From NCBI GenBank assembly GCA_002404515.1, contig DHJV01000114.1, positions 1 to 21,105 of the forward strand: 21,105 nucleotides of DNA, read 5' to 3'. The stretch comes from Lachnospiraceae bacterium UBA4711. Lineage in GTDB: Bacteria; Bacillota; Clostridia; Lachnospirales; Lachnospiraceae. Made by a program: the position numbers and the translations under genes. The notes under the pieces were generated by a model that ran no database searches, was not told the DNA's origin, and saw nothing but the letters and a program-made list of their open reading frames with translations. The number at the start of each line of letters is the position of its first letter. Positions within the stretch are counted from its first letter, which is position 1. Below are positions 1 to 7,253 of the stretch, in pieces.

Positions 1-965
1 GGGCCGGTCAGGTAAATGATGCCATTCGGTGACTGCAGCATCCGCATTACAAGCTTGTAATTCCGTTCCGTCATACCGAATGTTCCCATATGATCAATGG
101 AACCTGCCGAAGCGAGAAGTCGCAAAACTGCTTTCTCACCAAATACAGTTGGAATCACAGATACACGGACATTCAGGTTCACGCCTTCAATATTGATACG
201 AAAATGTCCATCCTGTGGGATTCTTCGCTCCGCGATATCGAGATCTCCAAGAATCTTGATACGTGCGATCAGGGAATTGTGAATGTTCTTCTGCAGCGTC
301 ATGAAGTCACAGATAACACCATCCATACGCATGCGCACGCTTGTATGGTTCTCAAACGGCTCGATATGGATATCGGATGCATTGGAGTTGTAGGCACGGA
401 CAAGCAAGCTGTTGAACAGGTTGATAATTGGCGTATCATCATCGCCCTCTTCCACACTGATCTCCATAACCTCGCTCGTCTGTGTTGTCGTCTGTGACGC
501 TTTCTGTGCCGCCTGTCGTGCAGACACTTCCGAATAATAATACTGAATCGAATTTTCCAGCGGTGCCTTCTCACACAGGGAAATATGCACTTCACGTCCG
601 ACGATCTGGCGGATATCCTCAATTCCATAGAAATTCAGCGGATCGTCCACAAGGAGATAATACATCGTATCCTCTACCTTGTATCCCATCATGTTATATT
701 TCTCAGCAAGAACACGTGGAATCATCTCCACCGCTTTCACGTCCACAGACAGATCCGAGATATTGACAACCTCATAATTCAGACGTTTTCCAAGTGCCTC
801 TAACATCTGTTTTTCTGTGATAAATCCGAGTGCAATCAGTGCCGCACCAAGACGGACACCTTTGTTTTCCTTCTGGTAGGCAACCGCCTGATTAATCTGA
901 TCTTCGTTGATGTAGCCAAGCTCCTGCAATACATCACCGATTCGGATATTTTTATTACTGCGCAT
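1..965 (-). CDS. pilB: Type IV pilus assembly ATPase PilB/GspE, 3' part cut by left edge
   Basis: This is the hexameric cytoplasmic motor ATPase that drives pilus polymerisation; 321 residues are visible. Residues about 8-150 form the N-terminal MshEN/T2SSE_N region (IGDVLQELGYINEDQI, LGAALIALGFITEKQM, two copies of the short helical motif). They are followed by a linker rich in Ala, Gln and Thr and then the ATPase N-subdomain (NASDIHIEPFENHTSVRMRMDG, IPQDGHFRI, VSVIPTVFGEKAVLR), all classic GspE/PilB signatures. The reading ends at YLTGP, the first residues of the expected Walker A loop, so the catalytic core lies outside the window. The ATG at 963-965 overlaps the stop of the preceding PilO-like gene by 11 bases, which suggests translational coupling. 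PilT and PilB share the core, but the MshEN domain favours PilB. Confidence 0.95.
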   Translation of the reverse strand, partial: MRSNKNIRIGDVLQELGYINEDQINQAVAYQKENKGVRLGAALIALGFITEKQMLEALGKRLNYEVVNISDLSVDVKAVEMIPRVLAEKYNMMGYKVEDTMYYLLVDDPLNFYGIEDIRQIVGREVHISLCEKAPLENSIQYYYSEVSARQAAQKASQTTTQTSEVMEISVEEGDDDTPIINLFNSLLVRAYNSNASDIHIEPFENHTSVRMRMDGVICDFMTLQKNIHNSLIARIKILGDLDIAERRIPQDGHFRINIEGVNLNVRVSVIPTVFGEKAVLRLLASAGSIDHMGTFGMTERNYKLVMRMLQSPNGIIYLTG

Positions 966-1743
966 TTCCATCGTCCGGCACCTCCTCGTACATATAGATC
1001 TCCAGCGTCAATGTCAAAACGCGTTCGGTCTTGATATCGTACTCACCATCCTCTGTCAGGTTCGTGATACTCCGCTCCTCGGACCATGAATAATTGCACA
1101 CTCGGATCTTCTTATCGCTGTTTGAGAGATCTTCGATCAGCTGAAGCAGATCACTCTCTTTTCCTCCCAGACGAAGTGTCACCGTCGCATTATAAATACC
1201 GGTTGTCACAGTATCGTCAAACGCCGGAAGTGAACTTTCCTCGCTGTCCGTCGACATACCGCCGCTTTCCTCAGCCGCTTCGATCTCGGAACGTTCTGCT
1301 TTTGCACCCTGGGGAGCCTCTGTCGTATCTGTATCCTCCTGTGCAGCAAGCATCTCTGCACGTTTGGAATATACATACGGCTCCAGCGTCGTCTCTTCCG
1401 TCGGCATCTGGATTGCAAGATCGTAAGATTCCAGATTGTAGCCAAGCACAAGTTCGGTAAAGTATTTATCAATTTCCGCGCTTTTCATCATTGGGAAAAA
1501 TGACTTTCTCACACTCTGGATCTGATCTGAAAACCTCTCATTATCCGTTTCCATCATTGGCACCTGCGTCAGCTTTAACTCATTTTCTTCCTGTGTTTCC
1601 TTCTGTGTCGTAATCTCTTTGTTCGTATTCACGATTTCCTTTACGACCGGGTAGATGCCCCAATAACCGATACATACAACAATTACAAATATCGAAAGCA
1701 TGATCAGGAGGTTTTTATCTTTTTGTGTCATTTCTAACTTCAT
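955..1743 (-). CDS. PilO-like pilus alignment protein (262 aa)
   Basis: This is a bitopic membrane protein with a short cytoplasmic N-terminus, one hydrophobic helix at about residues 11-31 (LLIMLSIFVIVVCIGYWGIY), a predicted coiled coil at about 35-75 and a C-terminal extracytoplasmic domain. The topology, size and place between pilMN and pilB match PilO/GspM, which links the inner-membrane platform to the pilus machine. Sequence similarity visible by eye is weak, so the name rests on architecture and synteny. An acidic, Ser/Thr-rich insert at about 140-175 lies between the coiled coil and the last beta-rich part. I chose the ATG at 1741-1743 because AAGGAGGG precedes it at good spacing. The upstream ATG at 1815 lies inside the previous gene and has no such site. 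The gene starts 13 bases after the pilMN stop. Confidence 0.75.
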   Translation of the reverse strand: MKLEMTQKDKNLLIMLSIFVIVVCIGYWGIYPVVKEIVNTNKEITTQKETQEENELKLTQVPMMETDNERFSDQIQSVRKSFFPMMKSAEIDKYFTELVLGYNLESYDLAIQMPTEETTLEPYVYSKRAEMLAAQEDTDTTEAPQGAKAERSEIEAAEESGGMSTDSEESSLPAFDDTVTTGIYNATVTLRLGGKESDLLQLIEDLSNSDKKIRVCNYSWSEERSITNLTEDGEYDIKTERVLTLTLEIYMYEEVPDDGNAQ

Positions 1744-1756
1744 ACTGATTCCCTCC

Positions 1757-3277
1757 TTATTCTGCATCGCCGACATCCGGCAAATCAATTGTTTCTGTCG
1801 TCTCCGGCTGTGCATCTGTATCGGTATGTCTGCCGGCAGATTCCGCCAGTGTGCAGGTCACATGAATATCCCACAGCTCATCGGATTCCACATACGAATA
1901 TCCGGTATAATCAACATTGCTGAAAATATCCACGCCACACAGATTGCGGATGAATTTATTGATATTATCGACTGTATCAGCACGCGCCGTCATCGTCAGC
2001 ACGCCCTGATCCGCATCGAACGAATCAAAAGTCACAGTTGCAAGCCCTTTCGCGCAATTATCAACCACATCCATCACTTCACGGTTACAGACCGGATATG
2101 TGTATAAATTCTGATTTACTCCCACGATTGCATTGTACTGGTTCATCAGATACGAAGTCTCTTTCATGAGCACATCATACCGCGCAACCTCCATGATTGT
2201 TGCCGGAGACTCATTATACTCTTTCAGCTTCTGCAATTCCTGTTTCCGAAGTGTACGCACCGTGATACACACAGCAAGTCCCACAAGCATCACAGCCAGG
2301 CTGATCAGAATTGCAAGGAATCCTCCGCCAACTCCACCACTTTCTGTTTCCTTCTTTTTTCCGGCATGATAGCCATCTAAGAAATTCTGCTTGCCTGCAT
2401 TTCCCGCAGCAAGACCACTGATCGGGTGGAAATGTGCCTGTACATCCAGACCATTGGTTACAATGTGCGTATCTGCAAATACTTCCACACGCGCGTAAAT
2501 ATCAAGCTGCGAAATCGCATTCTGATATAATGGCAGATCCTGTGGATTCACACCCGCAAGCAGAACTGCCTCAATCGGATAATCCAACTGGTTTGCCTGC
2601 ATGAACTGACGGATCTGGCTGACCGAACGTGCGATATCCTGCGCATAATCCTCGGTTCCCTGATCGTGGAAGCAGCGGGCACTGTTAAAATAGTAAAATT
2701 CTCCATTTACCCAGAGGATCGTTGTAATCGTCATACGATCTGCGATCTGCAGGACGAATGTCTTGTACTGCTGTGCCGCTGTCAATGCGGTCAGACGGAT
2801 CAGACTGCTCTCTCCGGAATACACTGCCTTGAGCTTGACGCCGATCTCTGCAAAGATGTCCACATAATCTTTGATGAAATCGGTCGTGATGATCTCGGCA
2901 TAGATCTTCTTCGTCGCCTTGTTCTGCCCGATCGGAAAATATCCGCAGATATAATCCTCTCCCTGTTTGATATCCGTAAACTCGCGGTTGATAAACTCTT
3001 CCGTTTTCTTCGGATTGAGCAGCGGCATCTCAATATTCTTACCGATAAACTTGGTCGAATTGATGACTAAGATCACATCCTTCGTCGGCAGATTATGTGT
3101 TGTCCAGAAATTCTGCATAAAACTCACGAACGCATCCGCATCCATAATCATACCATTGATGATACTGCCATCCGGCGCATCTTCTGTATAACAATCCGCG
3201 ACAGAAATCTTTCGATTTCCGGGAGTACCGGTGATCACTTGTATCTGTTGATTTGCCAGATAAATGACTGTACTCAT
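1757..3277 (-). CDS. PilM-PilN fusion protein, type IV pilus inner-membrane platform (506 aa)
   Basis: In most type IV pilus systems PilM (cytoplasmic, actin-like ATPase) and PilN (single-pass membrane protein) are separate and bind each other through the PilN N-terminus. Here residues about 1-300 resemble a PilM-type actin fold. A Gly-rich hinge (SGGVGGG) and a hydrophobic helix at 320-340 (FLAILISLAVMLVGLAVCI) follow, then a coiled coil and a PilN-like alpha/beta domain to the C-terminus (ATVTFDSFDADQGVLTMTARAD resembles the PilN core). The usual IDIG phosphate-1 motif of PilM is not evident in the N-terminus (STVIYLANQQIQVI), so nucleotide binding is uncertain. The start has a GGAAGGAG site 9 bases upstream. 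Synteny pilC-pilMN-pilO-pilB supports the call. Confidence 0.8.
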   Translation of the reverse strand: MSTVIYLANQQIQVITGTPGNRKISVADCYTEDAPDGSIINGMIMDADAFVSFMQNFWTTHNLPTKDVILVINSTKFIGKNIEMPLLNPKKTEEFINREFTDIKQGEDYICGYFPIGQNKATKKIYAEIITTDFIKDYVDIFAEIGVKLKAVYSGESSLIRLTALTAAQQYKTFVLQIADRMTITTILWVNGEFYYFNSARCFHDQGTEDYAQDIARSVSQIRQFMQANQLDYPIEAVLLAGVNPQDLPLYQNAISQLDIYARVEVFADTHIVTNGLDVQAHFHPISGLAAGNAGKQNFLDGYHAGKKKETESGGVGGGFLAILISLAVMLVGLAVCITVRTLRKQELQKLKEYNESPATIMEVARYDVLMKETSYLMNQYNAIVGVNQNLYTYPVCNREVMDVVDNCAKGLATVTFDSFDADQGVLTMTARADTVDNINKFIRNLCGVDIFSNVDYTGYSYVESDELWDIHVTCTLAESAGRHTDTDAQPETTETIDLPDVGDAE

Positions 3278-3316
3278 ATGTATGTTCTCCTTCCTGTAAT
3301 AGGTTTGCTTTCTCTT

Positions 3317-4516
3317 TTAGTACGAATTTGCAATCGTCGCATACGAGCCGTAAATCGGCTGGATTACGGAAATAATAACAAATCCAACAACCACTGCCAT
3401 CACAACGATCATCGCAGGTTCCAGGTAAGAAACCAGCTTATTCATTGCAACCTCGGAATCATATTCCATCTGATTTGCAATCGATACAAGCATCGTATCA
3501 AGCGCACCTGTCTCTTCACCGACTGAAATGGACGAAGAAAGTTTTTTCGTAAATCCATCTACCCGGTTAATACTCTCACTTAAATTCATACCACCACGGA
3601 CATCCGCGATGACCTGATCAAACTGCTTTTCAATGTAAGAATTTCCGATCGTATTTCGTGCGATCTGCAGACAGTTGATGATCGAAATACCTGCCGAATA
3701 CAGGCTCGACAAGGTACGCGCAAACCGTGCGGTATAAATGACACGGCGCAGCTTCCCGATCACCGGCAGTTTCAGCTCCAGCTTGTCCTTTGCATACCGG
3801 ATTCCCGGTATTGCACACAAAACCCGGATGAATATATACAATACCACTGCCGCAATAACCAGGACATACCACTTATTTTTCACAAAATTACTGATTGCGA
3901 GCAGGATTGTCGTCGATGTCGGAAGTGTATCCATCTGTGAGAAAAGATCCTTAAACTGTGGAATTACATAGCCCATGATGATTGCCACGACAATTACGAT
4001 TAATACGCACAGAATCTTCGGATACGTCATTGAACTCTTGACCTTCTGATTCAATCGGTATTCTTTTTCGTAATGGACAGACATCTGTAACGCAATCTTG
4101 TCCATACTGCCACTGCTCTCCGCACTCTTTATCATATTGATAAAAAGTGGTGGAAACGCATCGCCGCTTGCTGACATTGCCTCAGAAAGCGGAACACCGG
4201 AACGCACCTGCTTGGAAAGTCCAGTGTAGACCTCTCGTTCCTTCGGATTGATCGATTCATCCTCGGAAATAATCCGAAGCGCCTTCACAAGCGTAACACC
4301 AGCGCCAAGCAGCTCGCCAATATTCTTCGCGAAATCAGAAATCGCATTGGATTTCAACCGTTTCGTATTATTTTTATCTGCCTGTGCTTTCGCCTGTATC
4401 AGATATTTCTTTTCCTGTTTTAACCGCTCATGCAGATCAAGCTCATCCGTTGCCTGCATCGTACCGGAAATTGTTTTTCCGTTTTCGTCCTGCGCTCTGT
4501 ATTTGTAAGTGATCAA
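3317..4516 (-). CDS. pilC: Type IV pilus platform protein PilC/GspF (399 aa)
   Basis: This polytopic inner-membrane protein is the platform on which PilB turns to insert pilins. It has the family length and the two tandem T2SSF domains. The first (about residues 60-185) contains LLGAGVTLVKALRIISE and INMIKSAESSGSMDKIA. The second (about 265-390) contains ARTLSSLYSAGISIINCLQIA and SSSISVGEETGALDTMLVSIA. Hydrophobic segments lie near 168-190, 218-238 and at the C-terminus (PAMIVVMAVVVGFVIISVIQPIYG). The start is a TTG at 4514-4516, with AAAGGAGG ending 8 bases upstream; no in-frame ATG fits the protein start. A 141-bp non-coding gap with inverted repeats separates it from pilD, unlike the tight spacing elsewhere in the operon. 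Confidence 0.95.
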   Translation of the reverse strand: MITYKYRAQDENGKTISGTMQATDELDLHERLKQEKKYLIQAKAQADKNNTKRLKSNAISDFAKNIGELLGAGVTLVKALRIISEDESINPKEREVYTGLSKQVRSGVPLSEAMSASGDAFPPLFINMIKSAESSGSMDKIALQMSVHYEKEYRLNQKVKSSMTYPKILCVLIVIVVAIIMGYVIPQFKDLFSQMDTLPTSTTILLAISNFVKNKWYVLVIAAVVLYIFIRVLCAIPGIRYAKDKLELKLPVIGKLRRVIYTARFARTLSSLYSAGISIINCLQIARNTIGNSYIEKQFDQVIADVRGGMNLSESINRVDGFTKKLSSSISVGEETGALDTMLVSIANQMEYDSEVAMNKLVSYLEPAMIVVMAVVVGFVIISVIQPIYGSYATIANSY

Positions 4517-4524
4517 GGATGTTT

Positions 4525-4532
4525 CCTCCTTT
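4525..4532 (-). promoter_or_regulatory. Ribosome binding site deciding the TTG start of pilC
   Basis: On the minus strand the site reads AAAGGAGG, followed by 8 bases and then TTG ATC ACT. It is the strongest ribosome site in the intercistronic gap. It fixes the non-ATG start of pilC, which agrees with the usual PilC N-terminus (ITYKYRAQDENGK). Confidence 0.8.
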
Positions 4533-4545
4533 TTATCTCAAGTCC

Positions 4546-4636
4546 AGACACTGCCTGTAAATCCACAGTTCAAAACAGATTTTGGATTTTGTAATTAAAA
4601 TCCATTTTACAATACGAATTTTCTTCTGTAGTGTCT
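4546..4636 (-). other. Nested inverted repeats in the pilD-pilC intercistronic gap
   Basis: The 141-bp gap holds an 8-bp perfect hairpin (TGGATTTT at 4583-4590 against AAAATCCA at 4597-4604, 6-base loop). It is enclosed by a 7-bp inverted repeat (AGACACT at 4546-4552 against AGTGTCT at 4630-4636). No U-run follows on the minus strand, so a classic terminator is unlikely. It may be a transcript-stability or processing element, or chance. No other gene or promoter is visible in the gap. Confidence 0.35.
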
Positions 4637-4657
4637 ATCACTTTAATGATTTTTATT

Positions 4658-5446
4658 TTAATATGTTGAAGTCATCATGCTCTTTACATAGTCAATATAC
4701 GTCGTAATCATTGTATCGCCCAGATTCTGCGTCAGCGAAACCAATACGCCAAACGCCAGAAATGGTCCGAATGCAAACTGCTCTTTTCTCCCCTTCTTCT
4801 TTTTGACAAGCAGATAAATAGCATACGCGCCACCGACAATGATGCCGACAAAAAATGCACCAACAACACCCTTCCAGCCAAGCAGGAATCCGGCTGCAAA
4901 CATCATTTTCACGTCGCCGCCGCCAAAACCGTTAAATAACATCAGAATAAACATTGGCACGCTGACCGCGAACAATCCAATCACACGCTCTATAATCGTT
5001 GGTCCCGGCAGCACCCAGATAGCCGGAATACCAAGCAGCAGCAAAATCACATTCAACTGTGGCGGAATCTCCTGTGTATCCGCATCGATCATCGTGATCA
5101 CCATCAGATCACAGATCACAAGGAAGAACAGCAATGCGGACAGATGAATCCCGTACATTGCAACAGAAAATACTGCAAATGCACCGCCGAACAGCTCAAT
5201 GATGAGCGGACGTATCGGAAGTACGGAGCCACAATATCTGCAGCGGTTCTGATAACGAATCCGTGAAAAGATCGGAATGACATCTTTCCATGTCTGCTCA
5301 TGACCGCACTGCTTACAGTGGGAATGACGGATTGTCAGCTTCTCCTTCTTCGGAAGCCGTTCAATGACGAGATTCAGATAAGAAAACACGGTCACTCCCA
5401 TCAAAAATACCAATATGTATATCATTGCATATAAAAAATAATTCAT
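4658..5446 (-). CDS. pilD: Prepilin peptidase / N-methyltransferase PilD (262 aa, A24 family)
   Basis: This membrane aspartic protease cleaves prepilin leaders after Gly and normally N-methylates the new N-terminus. The N-terminal domain has two CxxC pairs (C44/C47 and C69/C72), as in the zinc-binding methyltransferase-type enzymes. The catalytic aspartates are visible as MIDADTQEIP (about 119-128) and the GGGD motif (FGGGDVKMMFAAGF, D178). About seven or eight hydrophobic helices follow the family pattern. AAAAGGGG lies upstream of the ATG at 5444-5446, 12 bases after the preceding stop. Encoding the peptidase directly behind the prepilins makes the cluster self-sufficient for processing. 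Confidence 0.95.
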   Translation of the reverse strand: MNYFLYAMIYILVFLMGVTVFSYLNLVIERLPKKEKLTIRHSHCKQCGHEQTWKDVIPIFSRIRYQNRCRYCGSVLPIRPLIIELFGGAFAVFSVAMYGIHLSALLFFLVICDLMVITMIDADTQEIPPQLNVILLLLGIPAIWVLPGPTIIERVIGLFAVSVPMFILMLFNGFGGGDVKMMFAAGFLLGWKGVVGAFFVGIIVGGAYAIYLLVKKKKGRKEQFAFGPFLAFGVLVSLTQNLGDTMITTYIDYVKSMMTSTY

Positions 5447-5458
5447 TTTCTACCCCTT

Positions 5459-6139
5459 TTACTCTGTTTTACAGTTGATCTGTGTGTCGGACTCTGCATC
5501 TAAATTATAGCACTGGATATATTCCGTATATGTAAAATCGCCATACCGCGGACTATGCAGTGTCAGACTCATATAAATGATGTTATCCGCGTAATTTCCT
5601 TTCGGCTGCGTAAATTTCAACTCCTTGATGGAATACCCCATATACGCTTTCTGGTCAAATACCCAGTCTGTACTCTTCACTTCACCACTTGCAACCACCA
5701 CCGGATAATAATGTACAACAAGATATCCGTTTTCATTCACGCCAATATAGATATGGCTGCCCTGTGCATCGGTAAACTCGATCTTATTATACCCGGATGT
5801 TCCATTCTGACCACCCAGTGCCGCATCTGTCGACAGCTGCATGACATACGGCAATGTGACCTCGCTCGTCGTTCCATCCTCATTTTTTATCTCCGTCGTG
5901 ATTGTCGCATTCCGTGCGCCCTCGATTTCCCCGCGGATCTTTGAAGCAATAATCGCAGATACCTGCATGCCATTCGCGGTTCCTTTTGCCTCATAATAGA
6001 CACTCACGGTATTTGCAATCACCTTACTCGCCGCGATCATGAAAAGCCCGATCAGCATAAAGGTCACAATCATTTCCACCAGTGTGAGTCCCTGATTCTT
6101 ATTATGAAATTTTTGAAAAAGCTGCTTCAGTTTTTTCAT
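5459..6139 (-). CDS. PilW/GspJ-like minor prepilin (226 aa)
   Basis: The class III prepilin leader ends in NKNQG, with cleavage predicted before LTLVEMIVTFMLIGLFMIAASKVI; Glu is at position +5 of the mature protein. A hydrophobic helix of about 22 residues is followed by a roughly 185-residue beta-rich, mostly polar domain with Tyr-rich stretches (YLVVHYYPVV, FTYTEYIQCYN). The size and the order after PilX- and PilV-like genes match PilW/GspJ minor pilins. These assemble with the others into a priming complex at the pilus tip. GAGGAG lies 12 bases upstream of the ATG, a rather long spacing. The exact subfamily is inferred from order and size. Confidence 0.8.
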   Translation of the reverse strand: MKKLKQLFQKFHNKNQGLTLVEMIVTFMLIGLFMIAASKVIANTVSVYYEAKGTANGMQVSAIIASKIRGEIEGARNATITTEIKNEDGTTSEVTLPYVMQLSTDAALGGQNGTSGYNKIEFTDAQGSHIYIGVNENGYLVVHYYPVVVASGEVKSTDWVFDQKAYMGYSIKELKFTQPKGNYADNIIYMSLTLHSPRYGDFTYTEYIQCYNLDAESDTQINCKTE

Positions 6140-6160
6140 TTCAATGACTGACTCCTCTTT

Positions 6161-6544
6161 TTACTCTGATTCCACACTTTTATGGATCACCCGGAACACC
6201 GTCAGATCAGCGCGATCACTATAATAGCGATCCAGCTCCGCTTCTATCGCAAAGCTCGTTGTCTGTGCCGTGTTCTGCGTATCTGTCTTTGTTGTATCTA
6301 CTGTCAATGTTATACCTGTACCTGTAAGCTTCTCAAAATCTGCATCCTTTTTGTACATTTCCTCATTCAATATACGCTGATTTTCCTGCATATCCTTGCT
6401 TTTCTTCACTAATTCTCCGGATACGCCGAGCAGATGCACCATGCATTCTGCCAGAACCATAACAAGAATCACAAAACCAACGATTACTTCCACCATCGTC
6501 GAACCTGCATTATTCATTTGCCGCACAATTTTTCTTCTCTTCAT
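6161..6544 (-). CDS. PilV/GspI-like minor prepilin (127 aa)
   Basis: This is a small prepilin: basic leader MKRRKIVRQMNNAG, then STMVEVIVGFVILVMVLAEC with Glu at +5, then about 95 mostly polar residues. I place the start at the ATG at 6542-6544, which lies 10 bases from a GGAG inside the end of the preceding gene and right behind its stop (6546). A GTG at 6551-6553 would add three residues but sits too close to that GGAG. The position between PilX-like and PilW-like genes is the usual order of minor pilins. Its role in a tip or priming complex is inferred from the family. Confidence 0.75.
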   Translation of the reverse strand: MKRRKIVRQMNNAGSTMVEVIVGFVILVMVLAECMVHLLGVSGELVKKSKDMQENQRILNEEMYKKDADFEKLTGTGITLTVDTTKTDTQNTAQTTSFAIEAELDRYYSDRADLTVFRVIHKSVESE

Positions 6545-6545
6545 G

Positions 6546-7232
6546 TTACTCACGCTCCAGAAAACTCCAGCTCCAATGCTCCTTTTTCAGAATTTTATTT
6601 TTCGATGGATTCACCGTATCATCTCCAATATCCACACCGTTTTCTGCATCCTCATAATCCATACAGGACAGATTATACTTTGACAACATGGATGCTGTCT
6701 GGTCTCCCTTGGTACATGTCACTTTGACACAAAGCACAATATCGTTTTTCGATGTCTGATAACTTCCATCATTTTCCCAGTAAATGCAAACAGAAATATC
6801 ATCCGCCATTGCTGCATATTTTGTCGTATCTCCACCGGTCGCCGCGAGGGTAAAATACCGGTACGCTGCCTTCTCTCCATGATCAGTCGAACTCTCCGAT
6901 TCAAAATACGGCCAGTTGCCCTGGCAGACATTATAGCGAAGATACTGCCACAGCAGATTTTTTCCATCTGTCACATCTTTCCTCTGCATATCAAAGCTTG
7001 TATATGCCGGTGTCGTCAATTCTTTTTCAATTTCAAGGCTGATCGTCTTTGAAAGCTCCCGGCACTGGTTCTGTGTCACCCGGCGCACCGAAGACGAAAA
7101 CAACGCATAGCTTACAAGCAGCAACGATAAGCAGAACACAACGACAACCATACTGACGACAATCGCCACGATCATCGCAGAGCCACGATTTTCTTCTTTA
7201 TGAAATTGTCTGCGTTTTCTCTTTTTCTGCAT
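6546..7232 (-). CDS. PilX/GspK-like prepilin lacking Glu+5 (228 aa)
   Basis: The long basic leader (MQKKRKRRQFHKEENRG) is followed by SAMIVAIVVSMVVVVFCLSLLLV, a prepilin-like hydrophobic helix with Val instead of Glu at +5. In type II secretion the tip pseudopilin GspK likewise lacks this Glu, and PilX-type proteins occupy the same gene position. The soluble part (about 180 residues) has four cysteines and a Trp-containing C-terminus (HWSWSFLERE). It begins 21 bases after the giant prepilin stop. Its ribosome site is poor (only AGG close to the ATG), so its level may depend on coupling. Assignment as a tip initiator is inference. Confidence 0.75.
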   Translation of the reverse strand: MQKKRKRRQFHKEENRGSAMIVAIVVSMVVVVFCLSLLLVSYALFSSSVRRVTQNQCRELSKTISLEIEKELTTPAYTSFDMQRKDVTDGKNLLWQYLRYNVCQGNWPYFESESSTDHGEKAAYRYFTLAATGGDTTKYAAMADDISVCIYWENDGSYQTSKNDIVLCVKVTCTKGDQTASMLSKYNLSCMDYEDAENGVDIGDDTVNPSKNKILKKEHWSWSFLERE

Positions 7233-7253
7233 ATGCCTGTAATTATCTTTCTA

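Noticed and set aside
1744..1815. Longer start of the PilO-like gene at 1815
   Set aside because: It overlaps the end of the pilMN gene and lacks a ribosome site. The ATG at 1743 follows AAGGAGGG and gives a normal membrane-anchor N-terminus.
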